A stretch of DNA of 64,000 nt from Falsihalocynthiibacter sp042445055. Its GTDB lineage: Bacteria; Pseudomonadota; Alphaproteobacteria; Rhodobacterales; Rhodobacteraceae. Positions 41,323-50,535 of this stretch are shown here, piece by piece (the stretch's first letter is position 1; the number at the start of each line of letters is the position of its first letter). The DNA is taken from contig NZ_CP170339.1 of the NCBI RefSeq assembly GCF_042445055.1, forward strand, positions 682,001 to 746,000, in the 5' to 3' direction. The notes under the pieces were generated by a model, which was not told where the DNA came from, did not search any database, and saw only the letters and a program-made list of their open reading frames with translations. Both the position numbers and the translations under genes were made by a program.

Positions 41323-42378
41323 GTGAGAACGGGCCTTTATATTTCAGGTGCAGGCCATACGGCACTGATCGTATGGATCCTCTTTGGGGGACTGTTCCTG
41401 CGTGCGGATGAGGCTCCGACCCTTGAGAATACTCAGGTCTCGCTGATAACCGCCGAGGAGTTTGCGGCAATGTCGCCGCCCGAGGTGCCCGCTGACGACG
41501 GCGCAACGCCACCGCCGCCACAAGAACCAGCCGCCGAAGTGCCGACACCGCCAGAACCAGAAGCGCCCGTTGCGCCGTCTGAGCCGCCGAGCGAAGTCGT
41601 GGATCAAGCGCCATCCCCAATCGAGTCGCCGGAGCCATTGACCGTTCCGCTTGCGCCGCTCGCACCAACAGCATCGCCGCGCCCGTCAGAGCGCGTTGCG
41701 CCGCAGCCTGTCATTACCGAAGAGCCGAACGCGGTCGAAGATACGATCACCCAAGAAGCCACAGAAACGGTTGAAGCGCCCGAACCTGAGCAAGAGCCGA
41801 CTCCCGAAGTTGAGCAAACGACTGCTCCAGAGGAAGCCAGTGACCGCATTGTTGCTGAGGCCGACGCGCCGCCCGCTTCTGCGCCAGATAGCTCGCGCCG
41901 CCCACCCGCACGTCCTGAGCGGCCCGCACCACAAGAGCCCGAAGAGCAGCCAGAACCAGAGGCGCCCACCGTTCAGAATGACGATATCCTCGCCGCGCTG
42001 AATGAAGCTAATCAGGAGCCAGCGCCAACACCCTCACAGACCGTCCCGAGTGGTCCACCGCTTTCGCAGGGTGAAAAGGACGCTCTGCGCCTTTCTGTCG
42101 GGCAATGTTGGAACGTTGGAACGCTCTCTGCCGAGGCCTTGCGCACAACCGTTGTTGTCGGCCTGAACGTCGGGCGCGATGGTGTGCCAGAGAGTGCTAG
42201 TTTACGTATGATCTCTTCCAGTGGCGGAAGTCAGGCTTCTGCCAGACAGGCTTATGAAGCGGCACGGCGCGCGATTCTTCGCTGTGGCGCTGGAGGCTTT
42301 GACCTTCCTGCGGAAAAATATGATCATTGGAAAGAAATTGAAATCACTTTTGACCCAGAAAAGATGAGGAATAGATAG
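41323..42378 (+). CDS. tolA: TolA-like Tol-Pal system protein
   Basis: The 351-residue inner-membrane anchored protein spans the periplasm to link TolQR with TolB/Pal. It starts with a GTG. An N-terminal membrane helix (5-26) is followed by a very long Pro/Glu/Ala-rich low-complexity region (about 45-235) and a globular C-terminal TonB/TolA domain (about 245-350; GQCWNVGTLS, VVVGLNVGRDGVP). The rod is proline-rich rather than the long alpha-helical Ala/Lys rod of E. coli TolA, common in Rhodobacterales. Assignment relies on synteny plus the C-terminal domain. Confidence 0.88.
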   Translation: MRTGLYISGAGHTALIVWILFGGLFLRADEAPTLENTQVSLITAEEFAAMSPPEVPADDGATPPPPQEPAAEVPTPPEPEAPVAPSEPPSEVVDQAPSPIESPEPLTVPLAPLAPTASPRPSERVAPQPVITEEPNAVEDTITQEATETVEAPEPEQEPTPEVEQTTAPEEASDRIVAEADAPPASAPDSSRRPPARPERPAPQEPEEQPEPEAPTVQNDDILAALNEANQEPAPTPSQTVPSGPPLSQGEKDALRLSVGQCWNVGTLSAEALRTTVVVGLNVGRDGVPESASLRMISSSGGSQASARQAYEAARRAILRCGAGGFDLPAEKYDHWKEIEITFDPEKMRNR

Positions 42379-42380
42379 CT

Positions 42381-43697
42381 ATGTTCCGTGTACTTACTTT
42401 GTTGCTTGCCTTCTCTTTTGCGGGTGCCTTTTCTCCCGTTGGGGCCGCGCCGCTTCGGATCACGATTGACGAGGGCCAGATCGAGCCCATGCCAATTGCG
42501 GTGCCCGATTTCATCCCTGAAACGCAGGGGGCGGGCGAACTCGCCGCGCAAATTAGCCGTGTTATTGTTGGCGATCTGGAGGGGAGTGCGCTTTTCCGCG
42601 AAATTCCACGCGAAGCCTATATTTCGCAGGTCACAAGTTTCTCAAGCCCGATCCAATATTCCGATTGGCGCGCAATTAACACGCAAGCGTTGGTGACTGG
42701 TGCCGTGGGCGTCTCGGGCAATCAATTGACGGTAAAGTTCCGTCTGTTCGACGTGGTAACAGGACAGCCGCAGGGCGAAGGCCTTCAGTTTGTCGGTACA
42801 ACCGATAGCTGGCGGCGCATGGCTCACAAAGTGGCTGATGCAGTATATAGCCGGATTACGGGCGAGGGCGGTTACTTCGATAGCCGCGTTGTATATGTCG
42901 CGGAAACGGGCCCCAAGAATGACCGCCGCAAGCGGTTGGCTGTGATGGATTACGATGGCGCAAACGTTCAGTATCTGACGGGCGACTCCTCGCTTGTGCT
43001 GGCCCCGCGTTTTTCTCCGACAGGTGATCGCGTGCTTTATACGTCCTACGAGACGGGTTTCCCGCGCATCTACCTGCTGGATGTTGCCTCAGTTGGTCGT
43101 AAGATCCTTGAAAACCAAGAAGGTAGCATGAGCTTTGCGCCGCGTTTCTCGCCGGATGGTAACACGGTTGTTTACTCGCTTTCACGTGGGGGCAATACTG
43201 ATATCTATACGCTCAACCTATCCTCGGGGAGTGTTGTGCGCCTGACGAATACGCCCGCAATCGAAACAGCCCCAAGCTACTCACCAGATGGAAGCACGAT
43301 TGTGTTTGAAAGCGATCGCAGCGGAAGCCCACAACTCTATGTGATGCCTGCAAATGGCGGTGAAGCACGGCGGATTAGCAAAGGCTCGGGTCGCTATGGC
43401 ACGCCAGTATGGTCACCGCGCGGTGATCTGATTGCCTTTACAAAACAGAACAAAGGCCGTTTTCACATTGGCGTGATGCGCACTGACGGCAGCGAAGAGC
43501 GGCTTCTCACCACGTCCAATCTGGACGAGGGCCCGACATGGTCCCCCAACGGTCGCGTCATCATGTTTACGCGTGAGACATCAGGCGCTTCTGGTACATC
43601 GTCGCTTTATTCGGTTGATACAACGGGACGAAATCTAAAGCGGATTACAACACAAGGCGCGGCAAGTGACCCTGCATGGTCGCCGCTGTTGAAATAG
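42381..43697 (+). CDS. tolB: Tol-Pal system beta-propeller protein TolB
   Basis: The 438-residue periplasmic protein has a signal peptide ending near GAA (about residue 23). Its N-terminal domain is about 25-165. A six-bladed beta-propeller follows, whose blades repeat FSPDGNTVVYSLSR and YSPDGSTIVFESDR motifs (about 190-435). It binds Pal and the TolA C-terminus. It starts 2 bases after tolA. Confidence 0.96.
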   Translation: MFRVLTLLLAFSFAGAFSPVGAAPLRITIDEGQIEPMPIAVPDFIPETQGAGELAAQISRVIVGDLEGSALFREIPREAYISQVTSFSSPIQYSDWRAINTQALVTGAVGVSGNQLTVKFRLFDVVTGQPQGEGLQFVGTTDSWRRMAHKVADAVYSRITGEGGYFDSRVVYVAETGPKNDRRKRLAVMDYDGANVQYLTGDSSLVLAPRFSPTGDRVLYTSYETGFPRIYLLDVASVGRKILENQEGSMSFAPRFSPDGNTVVYSLSRGGNTDIYTLNLSSGSVVRLTNTPAIETAPSYSPDGSTIVFESDRSGSPQLYVMPANGGEARRISKGSGRYGTPVWSPRGDLIAFTKQNKGRFHIGVMRTDGSEERLLTTSNLDEGPTWSPNGRVIMFTRETSGASGTSSLYSVDTTGRNLKRITTQGAASDPAWSPLLK

Positions 43698-43726
43698 CGT
43701 TGTGAAGCTGAAATAACTAGAAATTA

Positions 43727-43743
43727 GCAGAGGCGAACTCTGC
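43727..43743 (+). other. Hairpin between tolB and pal
   Basis: GCAGAG (43727-43732) pairs perfectly with CTCTGC (43738-43743) around the pentaloop GCGAA. There is no T run, so it is probably not a terminator; it may stabilise or partition the tolB-pal mRNA, raising Pal relative to the upstream genes. Confidence 0.4.
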
Positions 43744-43762
43744 GCAAATGAGGTAAAGTTCA

Positions 43763-44269
43763 ATGGCACATATTTCCAAGGTGGTTTTGTTGATCGCGGG
43801 GCTTGGTTTGGCTGCGTGTAGCAATACAAGCGCGGATTCCTATGCGAACGGTTCGTATGGCAACGGCGCAGGTGGCGGGATTGGTGATGTAAGCAACCCA
43901 CGTAGTGTGGCGTATTTCAACACAACAATCGGTGACCGCGTGTTGTTTGCCGTTGATCAAAGCACGCTGAGCGAGACAGCCAAGGCGACGCTAACCCAAC
44001 AAGCGCGTTGGTTGATGGAAAATCCAGAGTATACCGCAATCATCGAAGGTCATGCCGACGAGCAAGGCACACGTGAGTACAACCTTGCGTTGGGTGAGCG
44101 CCGTGCAAACGCATCGCAACAGTTCCTTGTGTCTCAGGGTGTAGCAAGCAACCGACTTCAAGTTCTGAGCTATGGCAAAGAACGCCCGATCGAGATCTGC
44201 TCCGAAGAGAGCTGCTATGCGCAAAACCGCCGTTCGGTAACGGTCGTTGCTGCTGGCGTTGGCGTCTAA
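43763..44269 (+). CDS. pal: Peptidoglycan-associated lipoprotein Pal
   Basis: The 168-residue outer-membrane lipoprotein has the lipobox LAAC (lipidated Cys19), a Gly/Asn/Ser-rich linker, and an OmpA-type domain (about 60-165). The domain carries EGHADEQGTREYNLALGERRA and the closing QNRRSVTVV, which bind peptidoglycan. It partners with TolB and TolA. cpoB follows 10 bases later. Confidence 0.96.
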   Translation: MAHISKVVLLIAGLGLAACSNTSADSYANGSYGNGAGGGIGDVSNPRSVAYFNTTIGDRVLFAVDQSTLSETAKATLTQQARWLMENPEYTAIIEGHADEQGTREYNLALGERRANASQQFLVSQGVASNRLQVLSYGKERPIEICSEESCYAQNRRSVTVVAAGVGV

Positions 44270-44279
44270 GGAGCGCATG

Positions 44280-45104
44280 ATGAAGGGGTTCTCTTTGGTG
44301 CGCGGAACTGTTTTGGCTTTGGGCTTGGCGTCTGCTTTGGCGGTACCAGTGGCTGCGCAGGATCAAACGCTCGCCGACATTCGCCAAGAGTTGTCGGTAG
44401 TTTACGTTGAAATCCAAAAGTTGAAACGCGAGCTGTCTACGACTGGCGGCGCGACGGATGTGGCGCAAAGCGGTACGCTTCTCGAACGCATCGGAACGCT
44501 AGAGGCGCAACTTCAAAGCATCACCGCGCGCTCCGAAGAGATCGAACTTCATCTCGAACGTGTTGTCACCGACGGCACAAACCGCATTGGCGATCTGGAA
44601 TTCCGTATTTGTGAACTTGAGCCAAGTTGCGACATCGGAACACTCGAGATGGGAAGCACATTGGGCGGCGATACCTCCGCTGTGAATACGACCCCTGCCG
44701 AGCCAAACGAGGTGCAGCTTGCGGTTGGTGAAGAAGCAGATTTCGCTGCCGCCCGCGCCGCATTGGACGAGGGAAATTACACAGAAGCCGCTGAGAAATT
44801 TCAGGCTTTCACCACTAACTATCCCGGAAGTCAGCTTTCACCAGAGGCGCACTATCTGCGTGGGACCTCGTATGAGGCTCTGTCTCAAACTTCCTCTGCT
44901 GCACGCGCATTCCTTGAAAGCTTCTCGGGTGCGCCAGACGGCCCATTTGCTCCGAATGCGCTCTTTAAGCTAGGCTCTTCGCTCGGGACGCTAGGGCAGC
45001 AAAACGAGGCTTGTTTGATGCTTGGTGAGGTTGAGTCACGTTTCCCCACCGCGGAAATTCTGGGGGATGCTCAAGCCGCGATGTCGAACTTGGGGTGTCT
45101 TTGA
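44280..45104 (+). CDS. cpoB: Cell division coordinator CpoB (YbgF)
   Basis: The 274-residue periplasmic protein has a signal peptide (to about residue 25, ending VAAQD), an N-terminal coiled coil (30-95; LADIRQELSVVYVEIQKLKREL) and TPR repeats in the C-terminal half (about 150-270; ALDEGNYTEAAEKFQAFTTNYPGS). CpoB coordinates Tol-Pal constriction with peptidoglycan synthesis. Two neighbouring ATGs (44277, 44280) are possible; AAGGAG fits the second best. It overlaps tilS by 10 bases. Confidence 0.9.
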   Translation: MKGFSLVRGTVLALGLASALAVPVAAQDQTLADIRQELSVVYVEIQKLKRELSTTGGATDVAQSGTLLERIGTLEAQLQSITARSEEIELHLERVVTDGTNRIGDLEFRICELEPSCDIGTLEMGSTLGGDTSAVNTTPAEPNEVQLAVGEEADFAAARAALDEGNYTEAAEKFQAFTTNYPGSQLSPEAHYLRGTSYEALSQTSSAARAFLESFSGAPDGPFAPNALFKLGSSLGTLGQQNEACLMLGEVESRFPTAEILGDAQAAMSNLGCL

Positions 45105-46369
45105 AGACCTTCTCTGAAAAGGGTGAAAAACTTCTAAAGGCGCTGACTGAAGAGTTGGCGCCTTTTGCGGGTCTGCGGCTTGGTCTTGCAGTTTCTGGAG
45201 GATCAGATTCGCGCGCTTTGCTGGAGCTTGCCCACGCTTGGGCTCTGCGAACAGGAAGCGAATTGGCCGTAGCGACGGTCGACCATAAGCTTCGGGAGGC
45301 CGCGGCAGCAGAGGCGAAGCAGGTTGGTGCTATCTGTCTCGCTATGGGCATCCCGCATGAAGTACTTGTTTGGGAAGGTTGGGACCGGCAGGGAAATCTG
45401 CAAGCGGAGGCCCGCCGCGCGCGCTACCGTCTGGTCGATGATTGGGCCTCTTGCGGCGGGATCGCAGCCGTTGCTCTTGGGCATACAGCCGACGACGTCG
45501 CAGAAACATTTCTGATGCGCTTAACGCGCTCGGCAGGGGTGGATGGCTTGGCGCAAATGCGCCCCAGATTCAATCGGAACGGAACAGTCTTCGTTCGGCC
45601 GATGTTGGGTATGCTGCGCCGCGATTTACAGAGTTTCTTGCGCGAGGAGGGCGTGGATTGGATTGATGATCCGTCTAACGTGGATACGCGGTTCGATAGG
45701 GTGAAAATCCGTGAAGGGCTTGGACAATTGGGGGCGATGGGCCTCGATACAAAAAAAATTGCGCAATCTTCGGCGCATTTGAGCGCAGCCTCCGAAGCGC
45801 TGAGTTATTATGCCGCTAAAGAGGCGCGCGAGATTATCTCGACCGCAGATGGCGACGTTCAGATCGATGCCGAACGTCTGCAATCGCTCCCGTCAGAGAT
45901 GCAGCGCCGCTTGATTACCGCGAGTTTGGCGTTTGTTGCGCCGACTGATTATGCGCCGCGATCACGGGCGGTCGAGAATTTGCTGCCTCAATTGGGGGAC
46001 CAAGCCGTGGCGACGCTAGGTGGCTGTGTTCTGACGCTTAAAGGTAATGAAATTAGGGTGATGCGCGAAGCTTCGGCTGCGACGCAGATTGTGCGTGATC
46101 CGCATGATGGGGTCGAATGGGATCAGCGCTGGCGGATTGCTGGAAAATTCCCGACGGGTAGTGATGTGCGGGCGTTGGGCGAAGCAGGAATTCTGCAATG
46201 CCCCGAGTGGCGTGAAACGGGACGCGCTCGTCGCGCGCTTCTTGCTTCTCCCTCAATTTGGAATGGCGATACCCTTGTGGCCGCTCCACTTGCACGCACC
46301 GAGACAAATTTCACCGCGATCCCCTTGCGGGATAAGGAAGATTTGCTTCGAAACATTTTATCGCATTGA
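45095..46369 (+). CDS. tilS: tRNA(Ile)-lysidine synthase
   Basis: The 424-residue PP-loop ATPase converts C34 of tRNA-Ile(CAU) to lysidine, switching its identity from Met to Ile. The PP-loop LAVSGGSDSRALLEL is near residue 30. HTADDVAETFLMRLTRSAGVDGLAQM and the DPSNVDTRFDRVKIR block follow. The C-terminal half is less conserved. The start is a GTG at 45095 or a TTG at 45101, both overlapping cpoB. Together with ileS it serves isoleucine decoding. Confidence 0.93.
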   Translation: MSLKTFSEKGEKLLKALTEELAPFAGLRLGLAVSGGSDSRALLELAHAWALRTGSELAVATVDHKLREAAAAEAKQVGAICLAMGIPHEVLVWEGWDRQGNLQAEARRARYRLVDDWASCGGIAAVALGHTADDVAETFLMRLTRSAGVDGLAQMRPRFNRNGTVFVRPMLGMLRRDLQSFLREEGVDWIDDPSNVDTRFDRVKIREGLGQLGAMGLDTKKIAQSSAHLSAASEALSYYAAKEAREIISTADGDVQIDAERLQSLPSEMQRRLITASLAFVAPTDYAPRSRAVENLLPQLGDQAVATLGGCVLTLKGNEIRVMREASAATQIVRDPHDGVEWDQRWRIAGKFPTGSDVRALGEAGILQCPEWRETGRARRALLASPSIWNGDTLVAAPLARTETNFTAIPLRDKEDLLRNILSH

Positions 46370-46393
46370 AGATTTCGCCACGATCCTTATTTT
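46366..46393 (+). promoter_or_regulatory. Candidate heat-shock-type promoter for ftsH
   Basis: TTGAAG (46366-46371), 16 bases and TATTTT (46388-46393) lie about 60 bases before the ftsH start. TTGAA with a following CC-T-A-T type -10 is compatible with an RpoH promoter, and ftsH is heat-inducible in many proteobacteria. Read by eye, and overlapping the tilS end. Confidence 0.3.
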
Positions 46394-46451
46394 AGATGAG
46401 TGATGACACGTGGATTCTGCTGCGCTGTCAAATTTCTTAAGGAGATGTCCC

Positions 46452-48371
46452 TTGGGCAACGCGCGAAGTTTCGCTTTCTGGATCGTTTTGGGTCTACTAT
46501 TTATTGCTCTGTTCCAATTGTTCAGCGGCAATCAATCGACGCTTTCTAGCCGCGAGTATACGTACTCTGAATTCGTGCAATCTGTGGATGCAGGTGAGAT
46601 CACATCGGTGAAAGTGGATGGCGAGCGGGTCACTTTCGTTGGCCAAGATAATAAAGAAGCATGGGCGATTATGCCCTCCGATGCGGAGGTTTCGTCGCTG
46701 CTTCTTGATAAAGGCGTCGAAGTGACGGCGGTTTCGCAAGAAGCCTCCTCGATTAGTCGCGTGATATGGCTCTTTGGACCCGTCATTCTGTTGATCGGGT
46801 TCTGGTTCTTTATGATGAACCGAATGCAGGGCGGTGGCAAAGGCGGCGCGATGGGGTTTGGCAAGTCCAAGGCCAAGATGCTCACCGAGAAACAAGGCCG
46901 CGTTACGTTTGACGATGTTGCGGGCATTGACGAAGCCAAAGAAGAACTCGAAGAAATCGTAGAGTTCCTTCGCAACCCGCAGAAATTCAGCCGCCTAGGC
47001 GGTAAAATTCCCAAGGGTGCTTTGCTTGTTGGCCCTCCAGGTACGGGTAAGACGCTTCTGGCGCGCGCGATCGCTGGTGAGGCCGGCGTTCCGTTCTTTA
47101 CGATCTCTGGTTCAGACTTTGTTGAAATGTTCGTTGGTGTAGGCGCAAGCCGCGTGCGCGATATGTTTGAGCAAGCCAAGAAGAACGCTCCTTGTATCGT
47201 TTTCATCGATGAGATCGACGCCGTTGGTCGCCATCGTGGTTCAGGCCATGGCGGTGGTAATGACGAGCGCGAACAAACACTCAACCAGCTCCTTGTTGAG
47301 ATGGACGGTTTTGAAAGCAACGAGGGTGTGATCCTTCTGGCGGCGACAAACCGCGCTGACGTGCTGGATAACGCTTTGACACGTCCGGGCCGTTTTGACC
47401 GTCAGGTACAAGTTCCGAATCCCGACATTAAGGGCCGCGAGAAAATCTTGAACGTACATGCCGCCAAGGTTCCAGTCGGGCCCGATGTTGACCTTCGTAT
47501 TATCGCACGCGGTACACCGGGGTTCTCGGGCGCAGACCTTGCGAACCTAGTGAACGAGAGCGCGCTTATGGCGGCTCGGATCGGGCGCAATTTCGTGACT
47601 ATGGAAGATTTCGAAATGGCCAAAGACAAAGTCATGATGGGGGCCGAGCGCCGCAGCATGGTTTTGACCGCTGACCAGAAAGAGAAAACAGCCTACCACG
47701 AAGCGGGCCACGCGATTGTGGGGATTTCACTTCCGAAGTGTGACCCCGTTTACAAAGCAACGATTATCCCGCGCGGCGGTGCTTTGGGGATGGTGATGAG
47801 CCTTCCTGAAATGGATCAGCTCCAGATGTTCAAGGACGAAGCCAAGCAACGCATTGCGATGACAATGGCGGGTAAAGCGGCCGAGATCTTCAAATACGGT
47901 GCAGATAGCGTTTCCAGTGGCCCTGTTGGTGACATCATGCAAGCGACCTCTTTGGCGCGCGCAATGGTGATGCGTTATGGCATGTCCGATAAGGTCGGCA
48001 ATATCGATTACCAAGAGGCCGCGAGCGGCTATGAGGCCAACGGTGGCGTCGGCGGTTTCTCGGTTTCTGCGGCGACGAAAGAGCTGATTGAGAGCGAAGT
48101 TAAGGTCCTGATCGATGAAGGATACGCCACGGCCTATAAGATCATCGAAGAGCGCGAAGAAGATTTCGAGCGTTTGGCGCAGGGCTTGCTTGAATACGAA
48201 ACTCTAACTGGCGAAGAAATCGAGCGTGTTGTACGTGGTGAATCTCCTTACGTGAGCGATGACGACGACAAGTCGGATTCCGATGACAAGCCGAGCCTGA
48301 CCGCTGTTCCAAAAACGAAGCCCAAGAAGCCAAAGGTTGATGGCGATATGGAGCCCAAGCCAACAAGCTAG
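46452..48371 (+). CDS. ftsH: ATP-dependent zinc metalloprotease FtsH
   Basis: The 639-residue hexameric inner-membrane AAA protease degrades misfolded membrane proteins and short-lived regulators such as LpxC. Two membrane helices (about 5-25 and 100-120) flank a small periplasmic domain. The AAA module has GPPGTGKT, Walker B FIDEIDAVG and the second region of homology. The protease domain carries zinc motif HEAGH near residue 415. A GTG at 46410 extends the frame, but the TTG at 46452 has AAGGAG seven bases upstream and gives the standard GNARSFAFWIV N-terminus. Confidence 0.96.
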   Translation: MGNARSFAFWIVLGLLFIALFQLFSGNQSTLSSREYTYSEFVQSVDAGEITSVKVDGERVTFVGQDNKEAWAIMPSDAEVSSLLLDKGVEVTAVSQEASSISRVIWLFGPVILLIGFWFFMMNRMQGGGKGGAMGFGKSKAKMLTEKQGRVTFDDVAGIDEAKEELEEIVEFLRNPQKFSRLGGKIPKGALLVGPPGTGKTLLARAIAGEAGVPFFTISGSDFVEMFVGVGASRVRDMFEQAKKNAPCIVFIDEIDAVGRHRGSGHGGGNDEREQTLNQLLVEMDGFESNEGVILLAATNRADVLDNALTRPGRFDRQVQVPNPDIKGREKILNVHAAKVPVGPDVDLRIIARGTPGFSGADLANLVNESALMAARIGRNFVTMEDFEMAKDKVMMGAERRSMVLTADQKEKTAYHEAGHAIVGISLPKCDPVYKATIIPRGGALGMVMSLPEMDQLQMFKDEAKQRIAMTMAGKAAEIFKYGADSVSSGPVGDIMQATSLARAMVMRYGMSDKVGNIDYQEAASGYEANGGVGGFSVSAATKELIESEVKVLIDEGYATAYKIIEEREEDFERLAQGLLEYETLTGEEIERVVRGESPYVSDDDDKSDSDDKPSLTAVPKTKPKKPKVDGDMEPKPTS

Positions 48372-48389
48372 GTTGTTAAGATTTAACGG

Positions 48390-48424
48390 AGTGCCGCGGA
48401 TTATTCTGCGGCACTTTTCTTTTG
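48390..48424 (+). terminator. Rho-independent terminator after ftsH
   Basis: AGTGCCGC (48390-48397) pairs perfectly with GCGGCACT (48408-48415) across 10 bases, followed by TTTCTTTT. It closes the long tol-tilS-ftsH stretch. Confidence 0.85.
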
Positions 48425-48434
48425 GAATATTGTA

Positions 48435-48656
48435 ATGCGCCTTTCACTTCGTGAAAAAATTGTCGCCACCTGTGATGCCAAGATTGCCCAAAAGGGCGAG
48501 GGTGTCGGGCTTTCGTTTTATGCGTTCTTTGCAAACAGAAATGATGATCCCGAATTGTTGATGGAAGCCGCGACATGGTGGATTCAGACCCACAAGCTCG
48601 ATCACTTTGAGAAGGCCTTAAAAATACGCGCGTTGATTCTAAGCGAAGCGCAATAG
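48435..48656 (+). CDS. Small conserved protein (DUF6500-like)
   Basis: The 73-residue soluble protein has a nearly invariant core, GEGVGLSFYAFFANRND (21-37), followed by a helical stretch with WWIQTHKLDHFEKALKIRALI. I believe it belongs to the DUF6500 group, recalled from related genomes; no function is known. It starts right after the ftsH terminator, and its own promoter would have to overlap that terminator, so it may depend on read-through. Confidence 0.6.
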   Translation: MRLSLREKIVATCDAKIAQKGEGVGLSFYAFFANRNDDPELLMEAATWWIQTHKLDHFEKALKIRALILSEAQ

Positions 48657-48743
48657 AACGCAACCGCCCCAATCGCAGCATTATTTTCCGATGCGAAACC
48701 GACAGAGGCGTTTTCTGATGGGAATATGTCGGAATTACTGATG

Positions 48744-48756
48744 TTTGGCGGCCAAA
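48744..48756. promoter_or_regulatory. Perfect palindrome upstream of fhs
   Basis: TTTGGC-G-GCCAAA is a perfect 13-base palindrome 42 bases before the fhs ATG, in a 142-base gap after the DUF6500-like gene. The size and symmetry suit an operator for a dimeric regulator of the folate operon. No tetrahydrofolate riboswitch fold is evident in this gap. Its function is inference. Confidence 0.35.
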
Positions 48757-48798
48757 GTCAGCGTATATCAAAGACCAATCATTCTTTCAGGGGCCGTT

Positions 48799-50475
48799 AT
48801 GTCATTCAAAACCGATATTGAAATTGCGCGCGAAGCCAACAAAAAGCCTATTCAGGAAATAGGCGGCAAGCTTGGAATCCCTTCGGATCATCTTTTGCCA
48901 TTTGGCCATGACAAAGCAAAAGTCAGCGCGGAATTCATTAAAGGTTTGGCCGATAAACCGGACGGGAAACTGATCCTCGTGACGGCAATCAATCCCACGC
49001 CGGCGGGCGAGGGGAAGACAACCACGACGGTTGGCTTGGGTGATGGACTCAACAAAATCGGCAGGAACGCTGCGATCTGTATCCGCGAGGCGTCGCTTGG
49101 TCCGTGCTTTGGTATGAAGGGTGGCGCTGCGGGCGGTGGCTATGCCCAAGTGGTTCCAATGGAGGAAATGAACCTGCATTTCACTGGGGATTTCCACGCC
49201 ATTACCTCGGCGCACAACCTTCTCTCAGCGATGATTGATAACCACATCTATTGGGGCAACGAGCTTGAGATAGACGAGCGTCGTGTTGTGTGGCGCCGCG
49301 TGCTGGATATGAACGACCGCGCCTTGCGGGATACGGTGACGTCGTTGGGTGGGGTCGCAAATGGCTTCCCGCGTCAGACCGGTTTCGATATTACCGTCGC
49401 GTCCGAGGTAATGGCGATCCTGTGCCTCGCAGATGATCTTGATGATCTTCAGCAACGTTTGGGCGATATCATCGTGGCCTACCGCCGCGACCGTTCGCCG
49501 GTTTATGCGCGCGACATCAAGGCCGAGGGTGCGATGACGGTCTTGTTGCAACAAGCGATGCAGCCCAATATCGTGCAGACCCTTGAGAACAATCCAGCCT
49601 TCGTTCACGGCGGCCCCTTTGCCAATATCGCGCATGGTTGTAACTCGGTTATCGCTACGAAAACTGCGTTGAAGCTTGCGGATTATGTCGTGACAGAAGC
49701 GGGTTTCGGCGCGGATTTGGGGGCCGAGAAGTTCATGAATATCAAGTGCCGCAAAGCAGGGATAGCGCCTGATTGCGTCGTATTGGTCGCTACCGTGCGC
49801 GCGATGAAAATGAATGGTGGTGTCGCCAAGGCCGATCTAGGTGCCGAAGACGTCGCGGCGGTTCAGCGGGGCTGCGCCAACCTTGGTCAGCACATAGGCA
49901 ACATTAAATCGTTCGGCGTGCCCGTTGTGGTAGCGATTAACCATTTCACCGACGACACGGATGCCGAAATTCGGGCGGTTATGGATTATGTTGCTTCGCA
50001 AGGCTCAGAGGCGATCCTGTGTAAGCACTGGGAGAAAGGCTCTGAAGGTATCACAGAGCTTGCGACCCGCGTGGCCGAAATTGCCGATGCAGACGTTGCG
50101 CAGTTCGCGCCGCTCTATCCCGACGAAATGCCGCTGTTCGAAAAAATTGAACGCATCGCGAGATCGATTTACCGTGCCGACGAAGTTCTGGCCGATAAGA
50201 AAATTCGCGATCAACTCCGCGCATGGGAGGAGGCAGGCTATGGAAACCTGCCCGTTTGTATGGCCAAGACTCAGTACAGCTTCTCGACTGATCCAAATTT
50301 ACGCGGCGCTCCTGTTGGGCATTCTGTGCCTGTGCGGGAGGTTCGGTTGTCTGCTGGCGCTGGTTTCATTGTGGCCATTTGCGGAGAGATCATGACGATG
50401 CCGGGCCTGCCACGCAAGCCATCTGCCGAGGCGATCAAACTCAACGACGCGGGCGATATTGAGGGCTTGTTCTAG
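48799..50475 (+). CDS. fhs: Formate-tetrahydrofolate ligase
   Basis: The 558-residue ATP-dependent ligase makes 10-formyl-tetrahydrofolate from formate. The P-loop NPTPAGEGKTTTTVGLGDGL is near residue 65. REASLGPCFGMKGGAAGGG and FANIAHGCNS are family blocks. The ATG at 48799 is preceded by AGGGGCCGTT; an upstream ATG at 48745 lies in the palindrome and is not used. With FolD downstream it allows interconversion of formate and methylene-THF, a route important in roseobacters for methyl-group and one-carbon oxidation. Confidence 0.96.
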   Translation: MSFKTDIEIAREANKKPIQEIGGKLGIPSDHLLPFGHDKAKVSAEFIKGLADKPDGKLILVTAINPTPAGEGKTTTTVGLGDGLNKIGRNAAICIREASLGPCFGMKGGAAGGGYAQVVPMEEMNLHFTGDFHAITSAHNLLSAMIDNHIYWGNELEIDERRVVWRRVLDMNDRALRDTVTSLGGVANGFPRQTGFDITVASEVMAILCLADDLDDLQQRLGDIIVAYRRDRSPVYARDIKAEGAMTVLLQQAMQPNIVQTLENNPAFVHGGPFANIAHGCNSVIATKTALKLADYVVTEAGFGADLGAEKFMNIKCRKAGIAPDCVVLVATVRAMKMNGGVAKADLGAEDVAAVQRGCANLGQHIGNIKSFGVPVVVAINHFTDDTDAEIRAVMDYVASQGSEAILCKHWEKGSEGITELATRVAEIADADVAQFAPLYPDEMPLFEKIERIARSIYRADEVLADKKIRDQLRAWEEAGYGNLPVCMAKTQYSFSTDPNLRGAPVGHSVPVREVRLSAGAGFIVAICGEIMTMPGLPRKPSAEAIKLNDAGDIEGLF

Positions 50476-50535
50476 ACGTATTGAGGGCGTTCGATTTCTG
50501 GAGTATGAGGTGGCAACCCAAACGTAGGAGTGCAT

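Noticed and set aside
48657..48798. Possible tetrahydrofolate riboswitch before fhs
   Set aside because: No consensus stems or loops of either known THF class could be traced; only a short palindrome is present.
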